A stretch of DNA of 64,000 nucleotides from Mycobacterium sp. NBC_00419. Its GTDB lineage: Bacteria; Actinomycetota; Actinomycetes; Mycobacteriales; Mycobacteriaceae. The notes beneath the pieces were generated by a model. That model was not told where the DNA came from. It did no database searches and worked only from the letters and a program-made list of their open reading frames with translations. This document shows positions 19,636 to 28,559 of this stretch, piece after piece (positions within the stretch are counted from its first letter, which is position 1; the number at the start of each line of letters is the position of its first letter). The stretch covers positions 620,001 to 684,000 of the forward strand of contig NZ_CP107931.1 of the NCBI RefSeq assembly GCF_036023875.1, given 5' to 3'. Both the position numbers and the translations under genes were made by a program.

Positions 19636-21188
19636 GAACGGGCTCCTGTCAGTCGGATGGAACGAGTCGGTGTGGGTGCTGCGATGTGGCCGGCGCTCAG
19701 GGCGCGGACGTAGAGGATCCGCTGCAGCCGGTCGGACCGCGGGGCCGCGCGCAGGACTGCCAGGCCGGCGAGCAGCGTCAGGGCGGCACCGGTGATGAGC
19801 CACGTCGCGCCGGCCGGGAGCACCGCGGCGGGCAGCGCCGGGGCCAGGAACCCGCTGACCGTGGTGATCAGCCAGACGTAGGCGATGCTCGCCGGCGCCA
19901 GGAAGGCGCCGGCCGCCAGCACTCCGGTGGTTCCCGGGCGGCGCTTGAGCCAGCCCCAGGTCACCGCGGCACCTGTCACCCAGGCGAAGAGCAGCAGCGC
20001 CCACTCGGCGGTGTGATCACCGGACCCCGCAGGCACCACCGTCACCGCCAGGCCGAGCGCGGCTGTCGGCATCCCCAGGGCTGCGATGAGTGCCCCGCGC
20101 CGCTGGCCATCAGTGGGTGCGGTGGGCGGCAGCATCGCCTTGCGGCGCCGGTAGGCGATGGCCGATCCGGAGGACAGGAACAGGGTGGCCTTGTAGAAGC
20201 CGTGGGCGACGAGGTGGAAGACCGCTGCGGCCCACAGCCCCAGCCCGCAGGTGAGGATCATGAAGCCCATCTGGGCCATGGTCGAATGTGCCAGCGCGCC
20301 TTTGATATCCGGCTTGACGAGCATGATGACCGCGCCGTAGCCGAGGGTGGCGATGCCCGCGCCGATCGTCAGTGCCTGGGCTGGGCCCGACGTGGCGGTC
20401 AGGGCGCTGAGCTTGATGAGCAGGATGCCGCCGGCGTTGACCACACCGGCGTGCAGCAGCGCCGAGACCGGGGTCGGAGCGGCCAGCGTGGCGGGCAGCC
20501 AGCGATGGAAGGGCATCTGGGCCGAGCGGGACAACGCGGCCACCACCACCAGGCAGGCGGCAATCGCCATGACCGGCCCGCCGAGCGGCTGCGAGGCCAG
20601 CGTCGCCAACTCGAGGCTGCCGCTGCGGGTCGCGGCCAGAACCACCGCGGTCCACAGTGCGAGGTCGCCGAGGAGGAAGGCGATGGCGGTACGCCGTACT
20701 CCGTCTCGGGCGGCGGGCAGATCCCAGTAGGTCGCCAGAAGCAGGCACAGGGCCAGCCCGGCCAGCGTCCAGCCGACGCCCAGGACCACGAGCGTCTGCG
20801 CGGTCATCAGCATGGCGGAGGCCGTGGTGAGCAGACCCGCACCCGCGGTGAACCAACCCGCTCGCGGGTCCTCGGCGAGGTAGCGGACCGCGAAGGCCTG
20901 CACGATCGTGCTGACGCCGAAGACCAGCAGCAGGAGCACCACCGCCAGCCGGTCTGCCGAAAGGGCGAGGATGGCGTTTCCGCCGGCGCCGGCCACTGTC
21001 ACCGACACCGTCTCGCCGCGTGCCGCCTCGACCGCCAGGGCGACCGCCGTCAGGAACCCGAATCCCGCAGCAGCGGCCCCGAGCCGGCCGACCAGCCGGG
21101 CGTGGCGCCGGCCTGCGGCCGCGGCGACCGCCCCGATCAGCACCGGTCCGAGCAGGCTGGCCACCAGCAGTGCGCTCATGTTCGACAT
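19632..21188 (-). CDS. dabB: DabB, membrane subunit (NuoL-like proton/sodium antiporter family)
   Basis: A highly hydrophobic protein of 518 residues with about a dozen transmembrane segments, belonging to the NADH-quinone oxidoreductase NuoL/MrpA superfamily. Family stretches include MPFHRWLPATLAAPTPVSALLHAG, cut here as MPFHRWLPA and APTPVSALLHAG, plus KPDIKGALAHSTMAQMGFM around residue 270. It should form the cation pathway that energises DabA. The ATG giving MSNMSALL was chosen because a promoter ends seven bases before it, implying a leaderless mRNA. ATG codons nine bases downstream and a TTG nine upstream are alternatives. The stop overlaps the dabA start. Confidence 0.92.
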   Translation of the reverse strand: MSNMSALLVASLLGPVLIGAVAAAAGRRHARLVGRLGAAAAGFGFLTAVALAVEAARGETVSVTVAGAGGNAILALSADRLAVVLLLLVFGVSTIVQAFAVRYLAEDPRAGWFTAGAGLLTTASAMLMTAQTLVVLGVGWTLAGLALCLLLATYWDLPAARDGVRRTAIAFLLGDLALWTAVVLAATRSGSLELATLASQPLGGPVMAIAACLVVVAALSRSAQMPFHRWLPATLAAPTPVSALLHAGVVNAGGILLIKLSALTATSGPAQALTIGAGIATLGYGAVIMLVKPDIKGALAHSTMAQMGFMILTCGLGLWAAAVFHLVAHGFYKATLFLSSGSAIAYRRRKAMLPPTAPTDGQRRGALIAALGMPTAALGLAVTVVPAGSGDHTAEWALLLFAWVTGAAVTWGWLKRRPGTTGVLAAGAFLAPASIAYVWLITTVSGFLAPALPAAVLPAGATWLITGAALTLLAGLAVLRAAPRSDRLQRILYVRALSAGHIAAPTPTRSIRLTGARS

Positions 21189-21195
21189 GCGACAC

Positions 21196-21225
21196 AAATT
21201 ACATGTGTTTAGTTTCCGGTGTCAA
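21196..21225 (-). promoter_or_regulatory. Candidate dabBA promoter (leaderless)
   Basis: On the minus strand TTGACA and TAATTT are separated by 18 bases. The -10 element ends seven bases before the ATG at 21188, so transcription would start at or next to the start codon. No Shine-Dalgarno sequence is present, which agrees with a leaderless transcript, common in mycobacteria. Confidence 0.5.
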
Positions 21226-21292
21226 TCTTCTGGAAACGGAAATCTTGTTTGTGTCGGCGGGTGTACGGACAAAACCGGAGATGGTTGTTTCC
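21212..21292. promoter_or_regulatory. Candidate operator half-sites between dabB and its regulator
   Basis: GTTTCC occurs at 21212-21217, its complement GGAAAC at 21232-21237 (arms of an inverted repeat overlapping the dabB -35 box), and GTTTCC again at 21287-21292 near the regulator start. A second short inverted repeat, ACACA/TGTGT, lies at 21192-21208. These are the obvious candidates for binding by the divergently encoded winged-helix protein. Confidence 0.4.
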
Positions 21293-21323
21293 TGTTACGG
21301 CGTTGCGGACCTAGGATTCCGGT

Positions 21324-21608
21324 ATGGCAGAGTGGACGTTTCTCACCAATCACGCCCACACGCTGCTGTGTATCGCCCGAGACCCCGGGATCCGGCTGCG
21401 CGATGTGGCCGAACGGGTCGGCGTCACCGAACGCGCGGCACAGCGCATCGTCAGCGATCTGGTCGAAGCCGGCTACCTGGACCGGCTACGTGAGGGCAGG
21501 CGTAACTACTACCGGGTCAAGGCCGACCGGCCGCTGCGGCACCCGGTCGAACGCGGCCACCACATTGGCGAGATCCTGTCGGTCCTGCACGAGGCGGATG
21601 CGACTTAG
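21324..21608 (+). CDS. Winged-helix (MarR/ArsR-like) regulator divergent from dabBA
   Basis: A compact DNA-binding protein of 94 residues. It shows helix-turn-helix text RLRDVAERVGVTERAAQRIVSDL (positions about 24-46), followed by the wing DRLREGRRNYYRV. There is no visible ligand domain. It is transcribed away from dabB across a 135-base gap containing repeated GTTTCC half-sites and is probably the local regulator of the carbon-uptake operon. A TAGGAT box six bases before the ATG suggests a leaderless mRNA. Its stop overlaps that of the convergent LLM gene. Confidence 0.82.
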   Translation: MAEWTFLTNHAHTLLCIARDPGIRLRDVAERVGVTERAAQRIVSDLVEAGYLDRLREGRRNYYRVKADRPLRHPVERGHHIGEILSVLHEADAT

Positions 21609-22465
21609 GCGTCCAGCCCCAGATCCTTGCGGAACCGCCGCATTCCGTCGATCTTGTCGGCTACCGAGGCGTCGGGCGCGCAGTAGAACACCCACGGCAT
21701 GGTGATGATGCCGTGGATTCCGGCAGCCGAGGCGCGTTCGTAGTGCTCGGGCAGGAAGGCGTCCGACAACGGGGTCACCACCGTGTAGCCGTCCATGGTC
21801 AGGCCCTTGTCGGCCCGTAACGCACGCACCTTCTCGACGCGCTCGATGGCCTGATCCAGCGTGATGAGATCGCCGATCCAGCCGTCGAGACCCGCCGCGC
21901 GGCGCAGTGCGATGTCCGACAAACCGCCGCTGTAGACGGGGATGGGTGGCGGCGTCGGGGTCATCTCCAAGCGTGGAGTCTGGTAGAACTCACCGTCGAA
22001 CTCCGTCCAGCCGGGCTGCCACAGCTCCCGCATCAGCCGGATCATCTCGTCAGTTCGCTTGCCCCGCTTGGCGAATTGCTGGCCCATCAAGGTGAACTCT
22101 TCTTCGCACCAGCCGACCCCGATACCCAGCTCCACCCGGCCGTCGGCCAGATAGGCAGCGGTGCCGATGGCCTTGGCCGCCGAGTAGGGGTCGCGCATCG
22201 CCGGAATGTAGACGGTGGTGAGGAACTTCAGCCGCTGCGTGGCCTGCGCCAGCGCCCCGACGAGCACCCACGGGTCGGGCCAGTCGGTGAACGGCTGCCA
22301 CCGGCGCTCGCCGTCGGGGGTGTACGGGTACGGGGTGGCAAGCGTCTCGAGGTTCACCACGTGGTCCGGGATGCCCAAGCCCTCGTAGCCGAGATCGTCT
22401 GCGGCCTTTGCGATCTCGATGACCTCACTGGTCTTCAGAAAAGCGCAGCTGACGTAGAATTTCAT
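21605..22465 (-). CDS. LLM-class F420-dependent oxidoreductase
   Basis: A luciferase-like TIM-barrel protein of 286 residues of the F420-dependent class common in mycobacteria. Features are the N-terminal MKFYVSCAF, DLGYEGLGIPDHV, the cofactor-site GIGVGWCEEEF near residue 120 and the C-terminal PWVFYCAP. The substrate is unknown. The ATG giving MKFYVS overlaps the stop of the thioesterase gene (ATGA), so the two are coupled, and glnE is five bases further upstream in the same direction. Confidence 0.88.
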   Translation of the reverse strand: MKFYVSCAFLKTSEVIEIAKAADDLGYEGLGIPDHVVNLETLATPYPYTPDGERRWQPFTDWPDPWVLVGALAQATQRLKFLTTVYIPAMRDPYSAAKAIGTAAYLADGRVELGIGVGWCEEEFTLMGQQFAKRGKRTDEMIRLMRELWQPGWTEFDGEFYQTPRLEMTPTPPPIPVYSGGLSDIALRRAAGLDGWIGDLITLDQAIERVEKVRALRADKGLTMDGYTVVTPLSDAFLPEHYERASAAGIHGIITMPWVFYCAPDASVADKIDGMRRFRKDLGLDA

Positions 22466-23094
22466 CCGGTTGCAACCCTCGCCCACGCTGGCATGATGAA
22501 AACCCCTTCTGCTTCAACAGTGGTCCCTTGCGCGTCGCCCAATGTGCCACGCGCATAGGTCTTGTGTCCCTCGGTGCGCTCCACCCATGCCCGCGCCCGC
22601 AGCGGCCCCAGCGGTGTTCCGCGAAGATACTTCAGCGTGATCGTGCCGGTGAACCTGGGCTTGCTGAGCTGGTTGGTCGCGACCTCACCGAGCAGCTGGT
22701 CGAGCAGCAGCGCGCAGATCCCGCCGTGCACCAGCCCGGGCGGGCCCTCGTAGAGAGGTCCGAGCGTGAACTCGCTCCAGCACCGGCCCGCACCGTCATG
22801 GTGTGTCGTCATCGGCGGCGCCAGCGGATTGTGCTGTCCCACAGCCGGATTGCGCCACACTACCGGCAGTCCGGTCTCGGCATGCCGCAGGATCCGCGGC
22901 CGGTCGGTCGCAGTGCGCTCGAGCACCTCACTGACCGCGTCGATGGCCTGGCGGGCCGCGACGATCGTCTCCTCGTCGGCCCCGCTGTGCAGGCTGGCGT
23001 CGACGAGCCTGCGCACCGCCTCGGCCAACGGCTCGTGCAGCGCCGCGATCCGGTCATGCTCTTCGGCACTGATGAAATCCCAGTCGACATCCAT
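22462..23094 (-). CDS. PaaI/hotdog-fold thioesterase
   Basis: A protein of 210 residues. The N-terminal 100 residues form a helical region. The C-terminal half is a hotdog domain with GPPGLVHGGICALLLDQLLG, the family's active-site helix, and FTGTITLKYLRGTPLG. It probably hydrolyses an acyl-CoA. The ATG giving MDVDWDFIS lies five bases after the glnE stop, so the run glnE - thioesterase - LLM oxidoreductase appears to be a single transcription unit. Confidence 0.85.
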   Translation of the reverse strand: MDVDWDFISAEEHDRIAALHEPLAEAVRRLVDASLHSGADEETIVAARQAIDAVSEVLERTATDRPRILRHAETGLPVVWRNPAVGQHNPLAPPMTTHHDGAGRCWSEFTLGPLYEGPPGLVHGGICALLLDQLLGEVATNQLSKPRFTGTITLKYLRGTPLGPLRARAWVERTEGHKTYARGTLGDAQGTTVEAEGVFIMPAWARVATG

Positions 23095-23099
23095 TGCCG

Positions 23100-26075
23100 T
23101 CAACCCCCGAACACTCGCAGCGCCACCGTCTTGGCCCTCCGGGTGACGCGAAGGTAGTTGTCCAGGAACTCTCCGCCGTCGTCGTTGTGCCAGCCGGCCG
23201 CCACCGCCACCGCATTGAGCTGACGGCCCGGCCCTGGCAGCTGGTCGGTGGGCTTGCCGCGCACCAGCACCAGCGCGTTGCGCGCCCTGGTGGCTGTGAG
23301 CCACGCCTGGCGCAACATGTCGACGTCGTCCTCGGCGAGCAGCTCGGCTGCGCCGATGACGTCGAGTGTCTGCAACGTCGAGGTGTTGTGCAGCGCTGGC
23401 ACCTCGTGTGCATGACGCAGTTGCAGCAACTGCACCGTCCATTCGATGTCGGCCAGGCCGCCGCGACCGAGTTTGGTGTGGGTGTTGGGATCGGCGCCGC
23501 GCGGCAGCCGCTCGGCGTCCACCCGGGCCTTGACCCGCCGGATCTCGTGCACGGCCTCGGCCGACACCCCACCGGCGGGGTACCGGGTCTTGTCCACCAT
23601 CAGCAGGAAGCGGTGGCCCAGTTCGAGGTCGCCGGCCACCCGGTGGGCACGCAGCAGCGCCTGAATCTCCCAGGCCTGCGCCCACTGGTCGTAGTAAGCC
23701 TCATAGGAGGCCAGGGTGCGGACCAGCGGACCCTGCCTGCCTTCGGGCCGCAGGTTGGCGTCGACCTCCAACGGCGGGTCCGCGCTCGGGGTGCCCAGCA
23801 GTGCACGGACCTGCTCGGCGATCGACACCGACCACTTGACTGCCCGGGACTCCTCCACTCCGGCGTTCGGTTCGCAGACGAACATCACGTCGGCATCCGA
23901 GCCGTAACCCAACTCGCCGCCGCCCAGGCGGCCCATGCCGATGACGGCGATCCTGGCCGGGACCGTGCCGTCGGCGGCGGTGTTCGCCCGGATCACCGCC
24001 TCCAGCGCCGACTGCAGCACCGCCACCCAGATCGAGGTGAGGGCGGCGCAGACCTGCCTGACCTCGAGCATCCCGAGTAGGTCGGCGGAGGCGATCCGGG
24101 CCAGTTCGCGTCGGCGCAACGTGCGGGAGGCACTGATGGCCCGCACCGGGTCGGGATGCCGCGCGGTCGAGGCGATCAACGACCGCGCCACACCGTCGGG
24201 ATCGACGTCGAGCAGTTTGGGCCCGGCGGGCCCGTCGGCGTACTGCTGGATCACCTCGGGGGCGCGCATCAGAAGTTCGGGTACGAATGCCGAGGTGCCC
24301 AGCACCCGCATCAGCCTTTTAGCAACGGCGCTCTCGTCACGCAATGTGCTGAGATACCAACGCTGTTCGGATAGCGCCTCACTGACGCGGCGATAGGCCA
24401 GCAGGCCGCTGTCCGGGTCGGGGGTGTCCGAGAGCCAGTCCAGCAGTCGCGGCAGCAGCACCGCCTGCACCCGACCGCGCCGGCCGTTCTGGTTGACCAA
24501 CGCGCCCAGATGGGTCAGGGCGCTCTGCGGACCCTCATAACCGAGTGCGGCAAGCTGCCTTTCGGCCGCCGCGGGAGTCAGGCCGGGGGCGAGGCCCACC
24601 GATGGACCGACCGACTCCAGCAGCGGCTGATAGAACAACTTGGCATGCAGCCGCGACACCCGCAGGTTCTGCCGCTTGATCTCCTCGCGCAGCACGCCCA
24701 GCGCGTCGTGGGTGCCGTCGGGTCGCATGTGGGCCGCACGCGCCAGCCAGCGCAGCGCCTCGATGTCGTCGGGTGCGGGCAGCATGTGAGTTCTCTTGAG
24801 GCGCTGCAATTGCAGTCGGTGCTCGAGCAGGCGCAGGAACTCATAGGACGCGGTGAGGTTGGCGGCGTCGTCACGGCCGACGTATCCCCCGGAGCTCAGT
24901 GCCGCCAACGCGTCCAGCGTCGAGGCCACGTGCAGCGAATCGTCGGTGCGGCCGTGCACCAATTGCAGCAACTGGACCGCGAATTCGACGTCGCGCAGGC
25001 CGCCGGTGCCCAGCTTGATCTCCCGGTCGCGCACATCCGCAGGCACCAGCGCCTCGACCCGGCGCCGCATCGCCTGGACTTCGGGCACGAAATCCTCACG
25101 CTCACAGGCGGTCCAGACCATCGGCATCAGCGCCGCGCGGTACTGCTCCCCCAGTTCGGCGTCACCCACGGCCGGCCGGGCCTTCAACAGGGCCTGGAAC
25201 TCCCAGGTCTTGGCCCAGCGCTGGTAGTAGGCGATGTGCGAGTCCAGCGTGCGCACCAGAGCGCCCTGCTTGCCCTCGGGTCGCAGTGCGGCGTCGACTT
25301 CGAAGAAGGTGTCCGATGCCAACCGCATCAGTTCACCCGCGACCCGGGTGGTGATCGCATCGGCGAACTCGGCGACGAAGATGACGTCGACGTCGCTGAC
25401 GTAATTAAGTTCGCGCGCACCGCATTTGCCCATCGCGATGACCGCGATGCGAGGTGCCGTCTCATCCTGTTTACACACGGCCGCCACCGCGACCTGCAAC
25501 GTGGCGTGCAGCGCGGCATCAGCCATGTCGGAGAGATGGGCGCCGACCGTCTGGAACTGCAGGACGGGTTCGTTCTCGACGGTGGGTGCCAGGTCAAGAC
25601 CGGCCAGGATCAGCAGCTGGTCGCGGTACAGAGTCCGCAGCTTCGGCATGATTGTGGCTGCGGCTGTTCCGAATTCGCCGATGCAATCGTCGAAGGCTCG
25701 CCGCAACTGCGCGGCATCGGGCAGCGTCACGGCCCCTTCGAGTAGATGCCAGGAGCGCGGGTTGGCCACCAGGTGATCGCCGAGTGCCGACGACGAGCCG
25801 ATCACGGCGAACAGTCGCCCGCGCAGACCACGATCCTTGAGTAGCGCAGAGTTCAGTTGCTGCCAGTCCGGGCCGAGCGCCTCGGCGAGTCGGACCATCG
25901 TGTGCAGCGCGACGTCGGCATCGGGTGACCGCGACAGCGACCACAGCAGCTCGACATGGGCATCGGTATCCCAGCCCAGTACAGCCAGGTCAGCGGGTGC
26001 AGTGCGTTCGACCAAACCGAGTCGGCCCACGCTGGGTACGCGTGGGCGCTGCGTCGCTGGTTTGGCCACGCCCAC
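23100..26075 (-). CDS. glnE: Glutamine synthetase adenylyltransferase/adenylyl-removing enzyme GlnE
   Basis: A bifunctional enzyme of 991 residues, full length for the family, that adenylylates and deadenylylates glutamine synthetase. Two nucleotidyltransferase modules are visible: the first with [13 protein letters not shown] (about residues 224-236) and the second with [13 protein letters not shown] (about residues 723-735). Each is followed by a helical GlnD/GlnE-like domain. The target is the tyrosine near residue 405 of GlnA1. The first of two GTG codons was used; the second begins two codons later. It is located between glnA1 and glnA2, as in M. tuberculosis, but separated from glnA1 by the inserted DoxX/DAB block. 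Confidence 0.95.
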   Translation of the reverse strand: MGVAKPATQRPRVPSVGRLGLVERTAPADLAVLGWDTDAHVELLWSLSRSPDADVALHTMVRLAEALGPDWQQLNSALLKDRGLRGRLFAVIGSSSALGDHLVANPRSWHLLEGAVTLPDAAQLRRAFDDCIGEFGTAAATIMPKLRTLYRDQLLILAGLDLAPTVENEPVLQFQTVGAHLSDMADAALHATLQVAVAAVCKQDETAPRIAVIAMGKCGARELNYVSDVDVIFVAEFADAITTRVAGELMRLASDTFFEVDAALRPEGKQGALVRTLDSHIAYYQRWAKTWEFQALLKARPAVGDAELGEQYRAALMPMVWTACEREDFVPEVQAMRRRVEALVPADVRDREIKLGTGGLRDVEFAVQLLQLVHGRTDDSLHVASTLDALAALSSGGYVGRDDAANLTASYEFLRLLEHRLQLQRLKRTHMLPAPDDIEALRWLARAAHMRPDGTHDALGVLREEIKRQNLRVSRLHAKLFYQPLLESVGPSVGLAPGLTPAAAERQLAALGYEGPQSALTHLGALVNQNGRRGRVQAVLLPRLLDWLSDTPDPDSGLLAYRRVSEALSEQRWYLSTLRDESAVAKRLMRVLGTSAFVPELLMRAPEVIQQYADGPAGPKLLDVDPDGVARSLIASTARHPDPVRAISASRTLRRRELARIASADLLGMLEVRQVCAALTSIWVAVLQSALEAVIRANTAADGTVPARIAVIGMGRLGGGELGYGSDADVMFVCEPNAGVEESRAVKWSVSIAEQVRALLGTPSADPPLEVDANLRPEGRQGPLVRTLASYEAYYDQWAQAWEIQALLRAHRVAGDLELGHRFLLMVDKTRYPAGGVSAEAVHEIRRVKARVDAERLPRGADPNTHTKLGRGGLADIEWTVQLLQLRHAHEVPALHNTSTLQTLDVIGAAELLAEDDVDMLRQAWLTATRARNALVLVRGKPTDQLPGPGRQLNAVAVAAGWHNDDGGEFLDNYLRVTRRAKTVALRVFGG

Positions 26076-26129
26076 GACGGTATCGCAGTGCCAATTCCCG
26101 AGTCGCTCCGCTCCTGCGCTCCGGGAGCA

Positions 26130-27470
26130 TCAGAGCGACAGGTAGGCCTTGAGCTCGTAGGGCGTCACGTTGCTCCGGTACTCCTCCCACTCCGCACGCT
26201 TGTTGCGCAGGAAGTAGTCGAAGACGTGCTCGCCGAGCGCCTCGGCGACGAGTTCGGAGTTCTCCATCTCCGACAGTGCGATGCCCAGGCTGGACGGTAG
26301 CTCCCGGTAGCCCATGGCGCGGCGCTCTTCGGGGGTCAGCATCCACACGTTGTCCTCGGCCTGGGGGCTCAGCACATAGTTCTTCTCGATGCCCCGCAAA
26401 CCTGCGGCCAGCAGAACCGCGAAGGTCAGGTACGGGTTGCAGGCCGAGTCGGGGCTGCGGACCTCGATGCGGCGAGAGGACGCCTTGCGCGGGGTATACA
26501 TCGGCACGCGCACCAGCGCCGAGCGGTTGGACGCGCCCCAGGAAGCCGCGGTCGGCGCCTCGCCGCCGTGCACCAGCCGCTTGTAGGAGTTCACCCACTG
26601 GTTGGTGATCGCACTGATCTCGCTGGCGTGCTCGAGGATGCCCGCGATGAACGACTTGGCGACATCGGACAGTTGCAGCGGGTCGTCAGGGCTGTGGAAG
26701 GCGTTGTTCTCACCCTCGAAGAGGCTCATGTGGGTGTGCATGGCCGAGCCGGGGTATTCGGCGAACGGCTTGGGCATGAACGACGCCCGCACCCCTTCTG
26801 CCAAGGCGACTTCCTTGACGACGTAGCGGAAGGTCATCACGTTGTCGGCCATCGACAACGCATCGGCGTAACGCAGGTCGATCTCCTGCTGGCCCGGCGC
26901 GCCCTCGTGGTGGCTGAACTCCACTGAGATGCCCATCTGCTCCAGGGCGTCGATGGCATGGCGGCGGAAGTTGGGGGCCGAGTCGTGCACGGCTTGATCG
27001 AAATAGCCGCCGTTGTCGGCGGGCACCGGCACGCTGCCGTCGTACGGTCCGGGCTCGAGCAGGAAGAACTCGATCTCCGGGTGCACGTAGCAGGAGAAGC
27101 CGAGATCACTGGCCTTGGCCAACTGCCTGCGCAGCACGTGGCGGCTGTCCGCCCAGGACGGTGAGCCGTCGGGCATGGTGATGTCGCAGAACATCCGCGC
27201 CGAGTGGTGCTGACCGCCGCTGGTGGTCCAGGGCAATACCTGGAACGTGGACGGGTCCGGACGGGCGACGGTGTCGGATTCGAAGACGCGGGCGAAGCCC
27301 TCGATCGAGGAGCCGTCGAAGCCGATGCCCTCCTCGAAGGCGCCCTCCAACTCCGCAGGTGCGATGGCGACCGATTTGAGGAAGCCGAGCACGTCGGTGA
27401 ACCACAACCGGACGAATCGGATATCCCGTTCCTCCAGCGTGCGCAGCACAAATTCCTTCTGGCGGTCCAT
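26130..27470 (-). CDS. glnA2: Glutamine synthetase GlnA2
   Basis: A type I glutamine synthetase homologue of 446 residues. It starts at the ATG giving MDRQKEFVLR, identical to the start recalled for M. tuberculosis GlnA2. Motifs FDGSSIEGF, HPEIEFFLLEPG, GAPGQQEIDLRY and SAMHTHMSLFEG are present. The adenylylation region differs from GlnA1 (MLTPEERRAMGY in place of DLYELPP), consistent with an enzyme not controlled by GlnE. It is 54 bases upstream of glnE in the same direction. The 211-base gap to the divergent secreted-protein gene holds its promoter. Confidence 0.95.
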   Translation of the reverse strand: MDRQKEFVLRTLEERDIRFVRLWFTDVLGFLKSVAIAPAELEGAFEEGIGFDGSSIEGFARVFESDTVARPDPSTFQVLPWTTSGGQHHSARMFCDITMPDGSPSWADSRHVLRRQLAKASDLGFSCYVHPEIEFFLLEPGPYDGSVPVPADNGGYFDQAVHDSAPNFRRHAIDALEQMGISVEFSHHEGAPGQQEIDLRYADALSMADNVMTFRYVVKEVALAEGVRASFMPKPFAEYPGSAMHTHMSLFEGENNAFHSPDDPLQLSDVAKSFIAGILEHASEISAITNQWVNSYKRLVHGGEAPTAASWGASNRSALVRVPMYTPRKASSRRIEVRSPDSACNPYLTFAVLLAAGLRGIEKNYVLSPQAEDNVWMLTPEERRAMGYRELPSSLGIALSEMENSELVAEALGEHVFDYFLRNKRAEWEEYRSNVTPYELKAYLSL

Positions 27471-27681
27471 GACGCGAGCGTATGCACCGGCTGTTAATTC
27501 TGTGTTACGTAGGCGGTACAAGCCGCCTCAGCAGGCAAATGCCGACGTCGCGCCGAGACCGCCGCAGACGGCTTCCCGGCGCCACCGGCAAGTAAATCTT
27601 TCCCTGTTGTCAATTCTGACCCGATCAAGCATTCCGGCTACTAAATTCCCTTACTACTGCAACGACCAGGGAGGCACCGGC

Positions 27682-28554
27682 ATGCGTACGCCCAAGATCA
27701 TCGGCTCAACCACACTCGGCGCCTTCGCCGCCGGGACACTGCTCAGCGTCGGCCTGGCGTCGGCGCCGGCGGCCAACGCCAGCTGTGCCTCGTTCTGGGG
27801 AATCGGGAACAGCGCGGACTGCACCAGCAGTATCGGCAGCGTCGCCATCGCGCTCGGCACGGGCGCCAAAGCCACCGCGACCGGACTCTTCGGCACCGCG
27901 TTCGCGGCCGGCGACAACGCGATAGCCACGAACCTGGGGTCCTTCACTTTCGCCATCACGGCGGGCAACTCGTCTGCTGCCTACACCACCGGCCTGTTCA
28001 ATATCGCCGCGCAGTTGGGCTCGGGCGGACAGGCCAGCGCCGAAGGCTTGAGCAGCGCAGGCAACCTCGGCTTCAACATCTCCCTCAATATCGGGCCGGG
28101 CGCCAATCCGTGGAGCTACGTTTCGACAAACGGCATCGGCAATATCGCAGTCAACCTGTTCGGCACCGGTACCGGCGCATTCGACACCAATAGCGTGACC
28201 GCCTCCGGAATCATCAACGTGGCGGCGAATCTCGGCGGCCAGAAGAATCACCTCACGGCGGTGGGCGGTAGCAGCGGTGCCTTCAACACCGCGTTCAACA
28301 TTGCGGGCAGCACCAATAACGTCACGGCCGGCACCGGGCCGTTCGCCATCGCCGGAACGATCCTCCAGAGCAACGCAAGCGTGGTGAAGTCCGGGCCCGG
28401 CTTCAACATCAACGGCATCGTCGTCGGCGGGGCATCCGCGGTGAACGCCCGCAAGGCCTCCCCTGCTGCAGCGTCGAAACCCAAGGCCGCCAACAGCTCC
28501 GCCGAGAACGCCAAATCCACCGGCGGGTCCAAGCGCGCCAAGAAGGCCGACTAG
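27682..28554 (+). CDS. Secreted Gly/Ala/Asn-rich repeat protein
   Basis: A protein of 290 residues with a clear signal peptide ending in AANA near residue 33. The mature N-terminus has two cysteines (SCASFWGIGNSADC). About 200 residues of degenerate repeats rich in Gly, Ala, Asn, Thr and Ser follow (for example GLFNIAAQLGSGG, NIAVNLFGTGTG, FNTAFNIAGSTNN), suggesting a beta-solenoid or PPE-tail-like fibre. The last 35 residues are lysine/alanine-rich and basic. A GGGAGG site precedes the ATG. I do not recognise a family; it is probably a cell-wall-associated or secreted structural protein. Confidence 0.75.
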   Translation: MRTPKIIGSTTLGAFAAGTLLSVGLASAPAANASCASFWGIGNSADCTSSIGSVAIALGTGAKATATGLFGTAFAAGDNAIATNLGSFTFAITAGNSSAAYTTGLFNIAAQLGSGGQASAEGLSSAGNLGFNISLNIGPGANPWSYVSTNGIGNIAVNLFGTGTGAFDTNSVTASGIINVAANLGGQKNHLTAVGGSSGAFNTAFNIAGSTNNVTAGTGPFAIAGTILQSNASVVKSGPGFNINGIVVGGASAVNARKASPAAASKPKAANSSAENAKSTGGSKRAKKAD

Positions 28555-28559
28555 AACCC

